Origin: Stemphylium vesicarium
Taxonomy: Eukaryota > Ascomycota > Dothideomycetes > Pleosporales > Pleosporaceae
Direction of reading: 5' to 3'
Assembly: GCA_004380135.1 (NCBI GenBank)
Contig: QXCR01000080.1
Coordinates: 1-64,000 of the forward strand
DNA: 64,000 nucleotides
This document shows, one piece after another, positions 12,910-26,200 of this stretch. Numbering within the stretch: the first letter of the stretch is position 1; every line of letters begins with the position of its first letter. The notes under the pieces are model-generated. The model was not told the origin of the DNA, ran no database searches, and saw only the letters and a program-made list of their open reading frames with translations. The position numbers and the translations under genes are program-made.

Positions 12910-15470
12910 ATGAGGCTGCTGGCAAAGTCAATTGGAAGGCCGCGCATAACGGCGCCGTATCCTGCGATAGCCACGGCATCGGGGAGGCGTCACCTGACCA
13001 ACAATGGCTTCTTCCGCGTCTCGGAGGAGGTGCGGGAAGCTCTGCACTCCAAGAAACCCGTCGTCGCGCTGGAAACGACCATTTATACCCATGGTGGGAA
13101 TATGTATATGATTAATACACGTTGCCGAAGCTAATTGGCTGCTCAGGCTTCCCCTACCCTGAGAATGTAGCCCTAGCCTCTCTCCTCGAAAGCGTAGTCC
13201 GAACCAACGGTGGTATCCCCGCCACGATAGGCATTCTGGACGGTGTCGCGCGCGTAGGCATGGATCCAGAAGAGCTGATCAAGCTGGCCTCTTCTGCTGG
13301 ACAGGCAAACACCATGAAGCTTTCGCGACGAGACCTCGGCTATGTGTGCGGCATGCGACTGACCAACAAGCACTTTAATGGAGGTACAACCATATCCGGT
13401 ACCATGTTGCTAGCACACCTTGCCGGCATCAAGATCTTTGGAACCGGCGGTCTTGGTGGTGTCCATCGCGGTGCCGAATCAACCATGGACATTTCTGCCG
13501 ATCTGACTGAGCTGGGTAGAACCCCAGTGACAGTCATCTCCAGTGGCTGCAAGAGCTTCCTTGACATACCTCGCACAATTGAGTACCTCGAGACTGAGGG
13601 TGTAGGAGTGGGCACATTTGCCGATGGCCGCCAGGGAAATGTTGACTTCCCTGCCTTTTGGTCGAGAGACAGCGGCGTCAAGAGTCCCATGACCATTGCG
13701 GACGAAATCGAAGCCGCTGCCGTCATACGTGAGCATCCTCTCTACCCTGATGAACTCTACTAAACTCCCCGAAGATGCCCAGCACGCACTCCAAATCTCA
13801 TCTGGTCTACTCTTCGCCAACCCCGTTCCCACAGACTTTGCTATACCCAAGGATGAAATGGACGTGATTATCGAAGAAGCCTTGCGCCAAGCCAATGCCT
13901 CCAACATCTCAGGCAAAGATAACACGCCCTTTGTGCTAGCCAAGATCAAGGAGCTGAGCAAGGGCAAGAGCATTCCTGCCAACAGGGCACTCATTGAATC
14001 CAACGTTAAGCGAGCAACTATCGTAGCACGAGAGCTTGCCATCTTAGAAGCAAAGCAAGAAGAAGCCCAAGGGTGAGCCAGCACTCTTGCTGCTTGAAAG
14101 TAGACTGGCGCTGATGTAAGTATATTAGACGGACTTCCTCTTACTTCACACCTGTTCAGTCCAGTCCGGCGTCTACCGCAGAGGAGCGGCTGCGCAATGC
14201 ATCTCTATCGCCTTCTGACCCACCTTCCACTCCTGCTACCAGTATTTCATCTCAGCCTGATTCTCAGCAAGACGCCGATGTTGTTGTGGCAGGCGCTCTC
14301 GCAGTAGACTATTCATGTGACTTTGCTCCTTTTGCAGGTTCCGCTAGCCAGACCGACCCGTCACCACATACATCAAATCCTGCTATCATCACTCAAACAC
14401 TCGGTGGTGTAGCTCACAACATTGCAAAAGCCTCGCATCTGCTCGGCTCATCTGTTCGTCTTCACAGCGCTGTAGGTGATGATCTGAGCGGTCGCGCAGC
14501 CATTGGTCAATTACAAGATGAAGGCATGTCAGTTTCTGGCATTGAGACGCTTCCTGCACCCGCCAGAACCGCACAATACGTTGCCATAAACAACACCAAT
14601 AAGGACCTTGCACTAGCTATGGCAGACATGTCAATCTTAGAGACTATATCTGATGATACTACTTGGCAGCTAGCTGACAGCATATTCAACAACACCTCAG
14701 CCCGACCCAAAGCCTTTGTCGCAGACGCGAACTGGTCTTCCGCCGCGCTATACACCTGGCTTCAAGCCGCCCGCCACACGAACACAACGACCATCTTCGA
14801 ACCCGTCTCCACAGCAAAGGCGCTGCGAATCTTTCCGCAAAAGCCTTCTCCAACCGTTTTCCCCGCCCCACTGGTAGACATTACAACACCAAACACGTAC
14901 GAACTCACCGCCCTACACAACCACGCCCAACAAGCCTCCTATTTCGACAGCCCCGAGTGGTTCGGCGTCATCGATGCGATAGGTATTCCCAATGGCGGGC
15001 TCCGCGTCCCACTCGCCGTAACCGTAGGCAGCGAACTAGTCGATCAGGGTGTTCCGCAACAAGCCATCAAACTCCTTCCCTTCTTCCCTACCATTCTGAC
15101 AAAACTTGGACCGCAAGGTGTACTCATGACCAAAATCCTTGCGGCCGACGCCCCGGAATTGTATAGTGACGCTGAGCGCCAGTTTGTTCTTGCTCGTGGG
15201 TTGAGCGCCGATGGCAACGCTGGTGCTGCTGTTGGAGGCTTGTACGTTCGACTCTTCCCTGTGGAAAAGGTTCTGCAGCCTGAGGAAGTTGTCAGTGTGA
15301 ATGGTATTGGAGATACGTTCTGTGGTGCCTTGGCACATGGATTGAGTCAAGGAAAGCGAATCCAAGATATAGTTGGATTCGCGCAGAGAGCCGCGGGACT
15401 GAGTCTGAAGAGTCGGGAAGCTGTTAGTGGAGAGTTGAGGGGGTTGAGAGGTGAGCTTGCTAAGATGTAG
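12910..15470 (+). CDS. Bifunctional pseudouridine-5'-phosphate glycosidase / PfkB carbohydrate kinase (IndA-PsuG/PsuK fusion)
   Basis: Salvages pseudouridine: the kinase half makes pseudouridine 5'-phosphate and the glycosidase half splits it to uracil and ribose 5-phosphate. Exons 12910..13093, 13147..13728, 13775..14072 and 14129..15470 give 801 residues; introns are 53, 46 and 56 bp. The glycosidase (about 40-340) holds ALETTIYTHG with the catalytic Glu, the Schiff-base-type Lys in TMKLSRRDL, SSGCKSFLDI and GLLFANP. A Ser/Pro/Thr-rich linker follows (about 360-405). The PfkB kinase (about 405-795) has the glycine-rich GGVAHNIAKASHLLG and the C-terminal NGIGDTFCGAL with the catalytic-base Asp. 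A possible mitochondrial presequence (Arg/Ala/Ser-rich, no acid) lies before residue 35. The fused order is typical of fungi and animals. Confidence 0.93.
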
Positions 15471-15527
15471 ATGTTCTTTTGCTGAAGTCTGTCGTCTCCC
15501 TGTAAATCATCCCGGCTATCTTAAGTG

Positions 15528-17384
15528 CTACACGTTCTCATCCCCGTTCCTCCTCTCTTCAATCATGACCGGCCACGAGTGCGGGACGACGGTGAAGTAC
15601 GCTTTCCATCTCCACTCTTGCGTCGGATCTACTTGCTTGATCTTGTAGTCTCGCACTAATGTCGCTGCCATCTTGGCCAGTCCGACTTTTGCTATGTTTT
15701 AGCCTGGACAGCCGCCGTAGCCTGGTCCGAACTACATTGTCACTTTTGGTTAGATTTGTTTATGTTAAAGCAAGAGTATTTTTATGTGTGGAGCTTACAG
15801 GCATCCAGTACTTTTCTCTCGCAGCACTGTTCTGCTTGTATAACCAGTGATCTGGATTGAATTCGTGCGCATCGGGTCCCCAGATTTCTTTCGAGTGATG
15901 CATTACCCATGCTGTATGGCGAGACAAGACGTACCTAGTCAGTCGTGTTGATTTCCATGTTAAGCGTGTATGTATATGGGAACTTAGGGTTCACAGAAAC
16001 AATGGTACCTTCTGGTAACACGCGACCACCGATTTCTAAACCCCCTTTCGGTGCTATGCGCAGAAGACCCATTGGCACGGGGCCAAAGATGCGCATGGCT
16101 TCTTTGATGCACGCTTGTACGAAGCTTTTGTTTCAATCGTCAGTTCTTATTCCCATGAATGACTGAGAAATTGGAGGAAAGAAAGCAAAACTGACCTCAA
16201 TTCCATTGCATCAGCATACGAAATCACCGCACCCTTACTCCTCCCCTCCCCCATCTTCCCCACAACCTCTTCACGCGCCCTTGCTCACGCATCCAGATGC
16301 CGAATCATATGATAAACAAACGACTGTATGCCACCAGACACTGTATCCGACCTCGCGCCCACAGCAGCAAGAGCCTACGTACCAATCTCGCGCATAGAAA
16401 GCTTTTCCGGATGCTTCTCATGCTGCTTGAGCCAATACTGTACCGCATCACACCTAGCATTTGCATTCTTGCCGCGTTCCGCCAGCACGGTTTTCACCGT
16501 GTCGATGAGGTGACCCATGGGTAACAATGAGAGGTAGGTCATGACCGGATTTGCTAGCAGCGCTATATTGAGTCAGCGGAAGTAGCCTGCGATGGCGATA
16601 TAAGCGTTTAGTGCGAGAGAGTTTGATATCGCGTTTCCGATGTCGATGCCGCGGTCTAGGAAGCCAAAGGGTGCGGAGAAGACTATCTCGCCGATTACGT
16701 CAAAGGTTGCGTATGTGGTGTACTTGTCGAGTTCCATGGGTTTCTTCTCTGAAGCGTGCTTATCGAGCCAGGAAAGGAAGGCGGAGAAGGTGCTGTCGAT
16801 GTGCTCTTCTGAGCGGAGAATGTTGGGCACTGTGTATGCACCTGTTATGTATTTTGACTTATCGATCTTTTGCTTTGGGTCTGTGATGCTCATGGGGGAT
16901 TGGAAGCGGTAGTCTGGTAGGGCGTGGATTTTGTACCAGTGGGCCTACAAAGAGACGTGTGAGGTTGTTGCAGGGGTTGTGGTGTGGGTATGGTTAGGTG
17001 ATTACCTTGTGAAGAGGCGCCACGAGCACTTTGGAGATGGCATCTGGATGACTGACGCTAACTTCATCGTACCAGATGCGGACGAAATGGCCTGCAATCC
17101 CTGTGAGCCAGTGTGCCTGCGTGCGGATCCTCTGAGAATCTACCATGCTTCTCGTGCAGCCGTATCAATTTGAGGTTTTGGTCACCCTTCAGTATGCGGT
17201 GCATATGCCACAGCCTGGTGAAGGATGCAGCGAAAGGCCCAGGTATATCGCTGATAGCCGAAAAGTATTAGCGCCATGTGAAAAGACCTAAAAGACAGAA
17301 GATGGAAACGACGACAGGAACAAATGGGTTTATTCAAAATGCGATGATAGGACCCAATACGCCCAGTGATTCGTGGAACTTCAT
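15528..17384 (-). pseudogene. Decayed cytochrome P450
   Basis: Heme monooxygenase remnant that can be followed from N-terminal anchor to C-terminus on the minus strand. It starts at ATG 17384 with a hydrophobic anchor and continues through DIPGPF (the proline-rich hinge) and HGHFVRIWYDEVSVSHPDAI. An uninterrupted exon follows at 16893-16573. The helix-K ExxR is EAMR (16091-16102), and the heme loop FGPGYGGCPG keeps its cysteine (15702-15731). Four in-frame stops break it: TGA 17334-17336, TAG 16375-16377, TGA 16285-16287, and TAA 15699-15701 directly after the heme-loop PG. Introns still have recognisable borders, so decay looks recent. The nearest family is probably a benzoate-hydroxylase/pisatin-demethylase-like clan; the exact CYP family is unknown. 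It ends convergently 58 bp from the pseudouridine gene. Alternatively, the stops could be sequencing errors, but four in one gene is unlikely. Confidence 0.8.
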
Positions 17385-17640
17385 TGTTGCCAGTCTTGTT
17401 CGCGAAAGTCACGTACCGGGCTTGAAGTACCTTGGTGGGCGCTCACGTAGAGATTACTCAACAAAGGTGAGCGTCCCACGCAGGACACATGAGCTGTACA
17501 TGCTTGAAAAAGCCGTTCGTCCATAATAACAAAAGTAATTTCCTATACATTGAGCTGGCAAGTATCATGGACTAAAGTGTGGCGTTCCGATGCAGTATGT
17601 ATCCAAATGGGGTGAGCGCAGGCGTCGCATGCCGGCTAGA

Positions 17641-19205
17641 TTACGATCCGCCTATCCGAGACGTACCATCCCTCTTGTTGACATGGGTCCCTGACATGAT
17701 ATCTGCATTGCGCGAGCAGTTTGCAGCGCGATTGAGCAGCACATTGGATATTTCGACTCCTCGCCAAGTGTATCTTGAGCAAATGTCATCCGACGCGTCC
17801 CCGGATAAAGGCCTGGGTGCATGTTGCACGTCAACATCGGTTGTGACAACGATTGACTGCGCCCTGGTCATCCGCGTCGTCCTTCGCGGGGGAGGCACCG
17901 TCTCTTCCTCCCCCTCTTCCTCTTCTTCTTCTTCGTCTCGTGACTCAATGCTATCCAAACCTCTCTCCAACCGTGTCACCGACTCCATGGAAGCACGTCT
18001 CCTCCTCTTGCTCAAGAACGAGTACATGAACGGTTTGCGTAGGTAAGCTTCTTCGCGCCCTTCTTTACTAGTCTTCTATCTGAGTTTTGTCCAGAGCGTC
18101 TTCATGGCAGGAAGATTGACAGCAACGATTGCGCATTGCACTTCAAACGATGCGACAATAATCATATTGCCCACGTCGACCGAGACATCGGTTTCCATTG
18201 ACGTGACTGAGATCAATACTGGTAGGCGCAAGATAGCGACCGTGACAGAGACCATGCCAAAGGTAAGGACGGATATGATAGTGACTTTGCGCCGGACATT
18301 CATCTGAAGCGCCCACATCGTCGGTATGGGAATACAGAGGATGTAGAAGTCGGTGAAGATGTTCTGAAATGGCAAGTATTAGTACTCATAGTCAACCGTG
18401 AGGATGTAGAGACGTCGGCATACAAGAATAGGTGGAGTAAGCATGATGATCCGCGTTTCGATACATGTGACCTCCGGATGCAGCACCGGGTTGAGGATCT
18501 TGTCGAACGGAATGCATTACAAAACCGTCATAAGCCTAAATCCTGTTAGCGGCTTTCACACATCATAAGTGCTATGCAAGCTTACAAACTCGACAGGAAG
18601 ACCGCGGCGACGATCGCAAGGCCTATACGAACAAACAACCAGAACGACCGCTCAAGGGAGAGACGCAAGTAGAAGAGCCAAAAAGTGGTTTTGATGACCG
18701 AATGCGCAGCGTAAATTACGATTTCCTCGATGAAAGCTGTCTGTTCCACAATCTTTAGTGTCTGGTGAAACCATGGTGGTGGCAGTTGAAAGAAGGAGAA
18801 GGAGCAGCTGACCCACCTTCAGAAGATCAAAAGATGTGAAACTACAATCCACATTCCCGCCGGGCCTAATATCGCAGCAGAGTCAGTTGCCACATCGCGC
18901 AAACTAACTATCCATACATAGGAATCCCAAACGCACCTTCCGCAGCCCAAATTGAGAAAAAGTTGCAAAACAATTTGATGGATAATACTAACGACCTGCC
19001 CAAAATCCATAAGTACTCGTTACACTCAACAATGCGATGAGAGCACAAAACGCGGCGTTCATACCAGTAAAGCGCAAGACGCCGTATCATCCCAACCCCA
19101 TTGCTTCAGCACCAGCGCGACGGCGACAACGACAACAAAATAATGGCAGCGACAAAGCGCCAAAAATTGGGGAAAGACAGAGGATGATACCAACAAGCCG
19201 GACAT
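17641..19205 (-). pseudogene. Decayed rhodopsin-domain / PTH11-like integral membrane protein
   Basis: Remnant of the fungal multi-pass family (rhodopsin domain, SAT/PTH11-like). Minus-strand pieces in order: an N-terminal helix ending KQWGWDD (the family's WDD turn) near 19100; a helix around 19065-19010 in a shifted frame; IEEIVIYAAHSVIKTTFWLFYLR; CIPFDKILNPVLHPEVTC; and the well-kept exon 18375-18079 (NIFTDFYILCIPIPTMWALQM through NLPAMKTLW). A cytoplasmic tail with a poly-Glu run (18027-17641) follows. A TAA at 18517-18519 interrupts MTVL/CIPFD exactly where the family usually has Gln, and a TAG lies at 18076-18078. The frame change near 19065 is a further defect. Start and exon borders are approximate. 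Family assignment is moderately sure; pseudogene status rests on the stops and frame change. Confidence 0.65.
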
Positions 19206-20235
19206 CTCTAGACTGCCGAAGAAAAGTTGTCTTCGATTCGATGCACTACTTCATCCTCGGCCAAAGTTCTTGGAGGATTCGGCATGGCACGCCTAACAAC
19301 TGTGCCGCATCTCATCTCCAAGAGGGACGTACGAGAGAGGGATGCGGCGCGTCCTTGTTGATTGTGATTTGCTCACGCGAACGGAGGGAGGATTGCGCCT
19401 TTATGCGGCACAGCACGATCGAGCGCGATGATTGCTAAATGAGGAATCTCAATCTGTCGGCAAATATCGTCGTAACTCAACACTGCAGTAAGCTCTAATG
19501 CGACATGTAGGTCGGCGTTGATGCACGGTTGCGCGACCTGCCAGGCACGTGTTTATCTGATCCTAGTTTTTGTATCAATTTCAGAACTGGAAGTCGTTGA
19601 CAAGGGCAAGGGGGATGATGACTGTGTAGTAAGGGCTTTGATCATGAAGCATTCACTAAATCCCTACTTCCCTTCTTCCCTCATCCCCCCATTCCTTATC
19701 CATGCCTCATACACTATCCATCCATACAACCCTCCTGGCATACAAAGCAAGATAGTATACCATCATACAGGCCGTTAGCGACTCAAACCTGTCGCATCTA
19801 TCCAGAGCATAAGAATAAGTTACAGCAGCAGGTACAAAAATTCCAAATAGAAACGCATTGCGCAGAGACCCTCCTCCAGAAAAAAGCCCTGAGGGCCAGT
19901 GAGTTCCCAACAAAACGCCATAGGCCTGGTCCCTAGGCCGTGATCGCGGTGTGGTGGTGGTGGTAACATTGTTATGGCGGTATCGAGAAACGGGAGCCTC
20001 CAGGGCGGTGTAGTAAGTGATACAGACCGAGTCCGTCCTATGACCGTGTAAAACGCCGGGGTATGGACGGCGGTGGAAGATATGATTGATCGATTAGGAT
20101 AAGATAGGGTAGTGCAAGGTTATGCGTGATGATGATGAGATGTCGTGGTCGTCGTGTTCGCCTCCGGCTCAGGCGGCCTGGTTATGTTATGTGCTGTGGC
20201 GGCAGTAAGGTGTATGCGGTGTTCGCTGTTGGCTT
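19206..20235. other. Intergenic spacer downstream of adenylate cyclase
   Basis: About 1 kb between the decayed membrane-protein gene and the end of the cyclase. It presumably holds the cyclase 3' UTR on the right. No gene, repeat or RNA was recognised. Confidence 0.5.
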
Positions 20236-23200
20236 TCATGAGGGCGCCATTCCCTCCATAGCCCCTCGTTCAAATTCCTCTAGTCTCTTCAACTTGGCTT
20301 CAAGTTCTGCAAAGATGTCGCCCATGTGGCAAGCCTGCTCTAGCAGAGGTGCAGCGCCGAAGGGCCTCATCCGATGGCGTAGGGCAAGGGTGTTCGCACA
20401 AGACTATTCACACCGTTAGCATTTGCGCTTCTTCTTGTAGATTGATTGTGACTTACCTCGATTCTAGAAATCTGATGCTCCACAAAGTTTATCAAGAACC
20501 GATCTGTGATTTCTCCCCCTCGACTCTTCATCCTCTCTAGCAGTGCCGTCTCGGGAGGTTTCAGCTCGACACACCCCGGGCTCTCTAGAGAACTGCAAAG
20601 CATCTCCAAACGCAGACTAATGTTCCAGAGATCCCATACATCTTCCGTGTCGATGGTGAGCTGACTACCAGCCATCTTCTGGCCAACTGTCGCTTCACTC
20701 TTTTGTTCACTCGGCTTTTGCTCCGTCTGTCGCTGAACGGCAAGACGGCTCGCAAGTGAGTGTGGGTACATGAGGTAGATGTATTCAGGGTTCTCAAGAC
20801 CCTTGAGACGGCGTTCACCTAGGTCTTTGACCTCGAAACCCTGGCTGCTGAGAGAGCGCAATTCACCGCGAATCATCTGGCTGTTCATGTCGTCGCCGTA
20901 TGCCTCCTCGGAACCAGCAGAATTATTGCGGTCGCCTTCGATGTGCGTTTCAAGCAGACGTTGAATTTCGGCAATGAAATCAGACGAGACAGTGATCTGG
21001 CCTCCATCGGCGACAGATGAGATACGCGAGGCGCGGTTGACCATGGGTCCAAAGTAGTCCATACGCCTGGTGACGGGATCGACCTCGCATACTGGCGTAC
21101 CCCAGTGGATACCCATACGTACTGAGAGACCTCGGAAGATGACATTACCATCTGGATCAACTACCTCTTGCCCATTCACACTATTGAGGATCTCCTGGGG
21201 CCACTGCACCTCCAGTAGCTGACTCTGAATTGTGAAACACCAAAGCAGTGCCGAGGTCACGGTGCGGAAGGCGACCATGAAAGCATCACCTTCTGTCTTG
21301 ACTTCGTAACCCCCGATGATGCGTAGTTGTCGGCGCATGAGCTCGTTGTGCATCTTGATAGCCGATCGCATGGCGATCGGGTACGTCTCCCACAGTATTG
21401 TCGAGTTCTTGATATCAGTAAACACCAAGCTGACTTCTCCCGTTGGCGCGTCCACTTCATTGTCCAGTCGTGCCAGCTTGGAATCACCGACAAGGTTGCC
21501 CTTCTTTCCGCGCCTACGGGACGCGCCCCAATCAGGGTCAGCGCCAGGTGCGGGTACCAGGGACATGCTCTGGGTGCGGTAGCGGGCACGTTGCTTGCTT
21601 TTGAGATCGCTGACCCCAAGCAACATCACCATAATCTTGTTGGTGGCACCAAATGCAATGGCCAGATCGCGGAGTTTCTGGGCAGCCCGCATCAAGTCAT
21701 TGCGCTCGGACCGTGCGACATCAACGGCGAAGTCCGGGGTAAGATATTCCCAAAGCTCTCGTGAAGCAACTAACACCATCTCATCGGTATCGCCGAGAGT
21801 AAGGTTGAGGATGTGGGGGGAAGCAATGACTGAGGGCGACATCTGCACGTATCCAAAGGCTCTTGAGACCTCGAGAACATCATTGAGTTTGCCCTGGCGC
21901 GACACAAACCCTCCAGCCTCTCGTATCCTGGATCTCTCGCCTGGCTCGGCGGGGTCATGTTTCCGGGTAAGAATCTTGTGCCCGCCCTCAGATCTAATCA
22001 ATAGTGCTTGCGCATCACCAACATTAGATATGTAAAGCTCCATCTCTTTCAAGAACATTACAGTCGCCACGCTCCCTGAAGTGAGATCGTCGTCACTGAG
22101 CTCAGGTACCGAACTGCGCGGTTGAGTGGGCGAGGTGAAAGCGTTCTTGTCGAGTGCTTGGCTCGCGGCGGTAGCCAATTCCTTGTTGAGACCTAGATAA
22201 GTCCGTCGCAAAGCGTCCGAAGGGGTTTCCTGTGGGCGCAGACGCTCAAGCTCATCGGCGAATCGGTTCTTGAAGTGATCGTACAAGTACTTGGCGATTT
22301 TGGCGCCACCCCCCGCAAGTGGTTGTGCGTCAAATAGACCCAGTAGCTGTTCATCGTCATGACTACGGAAGCGGGGTACAACCATGTCCATGGTTGAGAT
22401 GTGTTCGTTGCGGCCCAGTGAATCCGCCATTCCGTACGCCATTGTGCCGACAGCCGAGCCTGCTGTGCGCACTCTCCGATCTTCTGACTGTTCTGGAACC
22501 GAGGGCACCATCATTGTAACATCCATCAGCCCGAGTACTCGTAGGTTGATCAACGAGCTGAAGTCTGTGAGATCGCGCCCTTCGCGCATGCTCATGCCGC
22601 TGCCACTATATGAGCCATTCGGTTTGATCTCAAGACGTTTGTTACCAGACAGATTGAGGTACCGAAGCTTGTGGTTCCAGTTCCAGTTCCAATCATATGG
22701 CCAATTTGAAACGTTGTACTTGAGGGAATTGCTAGCGACATCGAGAACGGCAAGTTGCGCAACCTTGCCCAGCTCGGCGGGCAAGACCTGAAACTTGTTG
22801 TTGTTGATGTGAAGCACCTTGAGTGAGCCAACTTCTTCGAGGTCCTCTGATGGCAAGGAAGTCAGATCATTGCCCGACAGGTACAACTCAGTGAGATGTT
22901 GCCATCTGCGAATAGTGCGAGGCGGTACATCATAGATGAGATTGTAACCCAAATTCACAATCCGTAGCTCAGGCAGTAGACACAACTCGTCGAAGACGTC
23001 GTCGGTAAGGCGATTGTCAGCCAAAAATACGTGTCGAAGGGAGCCCGCAAAAGTGGTCACCAGCCGGCTACTAAGGCTAGAGTCTTTGCGAGACATGGGA
23101 GTGATCGTTCCATCAGTCGCCGCACGAGACGCCGTGGATGGCTTGCGGGCGGTATTTGATGAGTTGTAAGAAGCCATGGACCCTTTCCGTTGTGACGAAG

Positions 23201-26200
23201 CAGGCGAAGTGCCAACGCTTAGACCACCACCAGAGGCCTGACTAGGACGGCGGTTCTGGAAGTCTTCCAGCTTACCAAGCTCCTCGTAACTTGGACTTGC
23301 CTTCAAGCTTGGTGCAGGTGCGGCCCCGTCGGTTTGGGCCTGCTCACCGTTGGTCACTTGTGGAGGCGATGGGCCGGGTTTAGGGAAAGCATCAAGGACA
23401 TTTGACGACACGTTGAGTGTCTCCAGTCGTCGTGCGTACCACAACTCTTGGGGAAGTACACTGAGATTGTTCTCTCGTACATCCAGATAACGAAGTTCGA
23501 CGAGCCGTCCAATCTCTGCAGGCAAAACGTCCAGTGAGTTGCGAGCCACACTCAAATGTTCCAATCTGAACAGCTTTCCGATGTTGTTTGATATCGACGT
23601 GAAATGGTTCTTGTCGAGAATGAGTTTCGTGAGACCCGTGAGTTTCCCGAACAGATCCTCGGGAAGCTGGGCCAATTTCGCAGATGCAAGATTGAGAGCA
23701 GATAATGACGGGGTTGATTGGGTAAGACCGAATCGTGTCACAGGGTTGTGGTTCATGTGTAGAACCCGGATTTTGGGGAAATATCCTTCAAAGGCTGAGA
23801 TGGAGTTGTGACCGATCATGAGGTATTCCAATCTTGGTAGTTGAGACATGACGTCCATGCTATCAAGCGCGTTGAACCGGACATCGATTTCGCGCAGATT
23901 GACCAGATTGCCAAGGGTTGGCGGAAAGCTGCCAGTCAGTTTGTTGTTAGTCGCCCACAGTCTCTCCAGGCAGGTTAGTTGGCCTATCTTGGGTAGACTT
24001 GAGATGGAATTGAAACTGATGTCGAGATCGACAAGCGTTCGTACTTCGCACAAGAAGTCGGGGAATTCGTTCAACGAGTTGGAGCTTAGGTTGAGACTGC
24101 GAAGCGCACGATATTGTCCAAAATAAGTTGGTAGTCGGGTGAGTCCGTTGTTGGAGAGTCGAAGGCCTTGCAAGCTTTGCAGCTTGTATAGCTCGGCCTT
24201 GTCAAGCGACTGCAGACGGTTGTTCGAGATGTCCAGCATGGTCAAGCGGCTAGCGAGGCTAAGACTGGGAGGTAGCCGCCTAGAATCGTTGCTGGTGTAT
24301 TTGATCTCTCTCAGATTGGTGCAAGCAAGAATGAAATCCCTAGGGACATCTAATGACAGGTTACGGGAAAGGTTGAGTGATATTATCTCAGTCGCTTTCT
24401 GATACAGCGTGATCGGGATGGTAATCAGATTGCGGCCTTGGAGGTCGATGTGACTGAACTTCTGCATCTTGCTGAAGCCAGGGTCCCGTTCCAGACTTGA
24501 ATATCCACTCATTTTTGCAGGGAGGAAGGTGAATCTGCAGAGATAACTATTATCCTCTCGGCCGACATCTTCTAGGCGATCCTTGTCCGTGTATCCGGCC
24601 AACTCTAGAAGTCGTTTCTGGATAGCCAACGGACGCTCACTGCTGTCAAGTTGCCGCGAGGTGTCGTGCTTACGCATCACGATGTGATAATTGTCCAGCT
24701 CGTCCTGTAGTACGGTCTTCTTGCCTAATATCTGGATGATCTCTTGGACGGTAGTGTTCAAGGTAGCTGATAGAGTTGCAAAAGTCGAATCAACCCTGAA
24801 GATGCGCAAACAATACGTCTTATTATCGTTCTCTTCCTTGGGAGGCGTGGGTGTGTCTTCATTGTCACCCAGTTTGTCCATCTCGTCTTTCATACGCTTC
24901 ACTGCCCAAGAGTCTGGTGCATCCCAAGCTGCGATGCCATCATCCTCGGGCGGGACCGAGATATCTTCACCGAGGGTCGGCTGCTTTTGCAATTCCCCAA
25001 CAGGCGGCGTCATTGGTGGCGGTTGCTGGAGGTTGACAATACCCTCCATGTCGTCCAGATTCCTGTCTAGGAAGAAGACGGCATCGTTGCCTGCAGTGCT
25101 AGCTATGTTCTCATTGGGATCCCGTCCAGTCGGCTCGTTTGCTGGCGCGCGCTTGTCTTTCCTGAAGGTGGGCAGACGATGGTGAGGCGCTCTACCCTTG
25201 TGCTCTTTACCTTGCGACTTTTCGTCGACACCATTGCTGTTGGCTGGGCGTTTCGTCATATTTACTTGTGGGGACGGTTCTGGTCTCGCAAGCCGAGCAG
25301 GATTGATAGACGGGTTCAATGAGGTCGCGGAGGCGGTTCCAGCAGCTGTCAGGTTCTTAAGGCTATCAGACGGCATCGTCGTCTCCGGCTGTTTCTTTTC
25401 TTTACCTCTCAACCGAGCAAAGAACCCGTGGGATGGCTTGCTAGTGCTTGGCGATCGTTGCGCTAACCTTTCTTCTCTTGTCATATCCGAGTAAGAACTT
25501 GGTGTAGGGCTTGATGGACGACCACCTAAGAGACTGGTCTTGGAGGCGAAAGCGGAGCTGAGGGCTGAGGGCTGGTTTGGGCGAACACTGAATGTCGAGT
25601 CTTCGCGACTATTAGTCGGTCGCAAGGCGTACGGTTGGCTGATGTCCGTTCGTCCCTCTGGCGCCTTGTTCTCTTCTTTGCTCCCTTTGTGCCGATGACC
25701 GGTACCCGGCAACCTTACGTGTAGTTTGTGGTGCGATCGACCAGACTTGGCTGAGTGTTGCTCGGATGAACGACGTCCCCCATTCTCGGACGACGCAGAG
25801 ATATCCTATCAGGAGTTAGTGATACAATGGCCGAAGTCGGCAAATGTGACATAGGATGTGCGAGGAGAGAAGTTGCAGTGTGTCAAAGGCAAGGTGCCTT
25901 CCTCTGGGCAGTGTTGTGCAGGCCATGTTTAGACTCACCTTAGAGTCCTGAAACTCCCATGGCGTGACTTCAGATGACGCCTGCGGTGTGCGTGGCCGCG
26001 AGCTGGTAGGCGAGGTCGGCCGGGACTGGTGGTTACTGCCTATGGTGTTGTTGAGGGAGTTGCCACGGTTCCGCTGTCCACGCACAGATTGCGAGTCCCC
26101 AGCATATGGCGTGTTCAAGCTGGTATCGGATTGGCGACCATCGGCAGGAAAGTCCTCCCCAAACACGTTCTGGAGCCTCTTGTGGAAGCCTCTGCCCATG

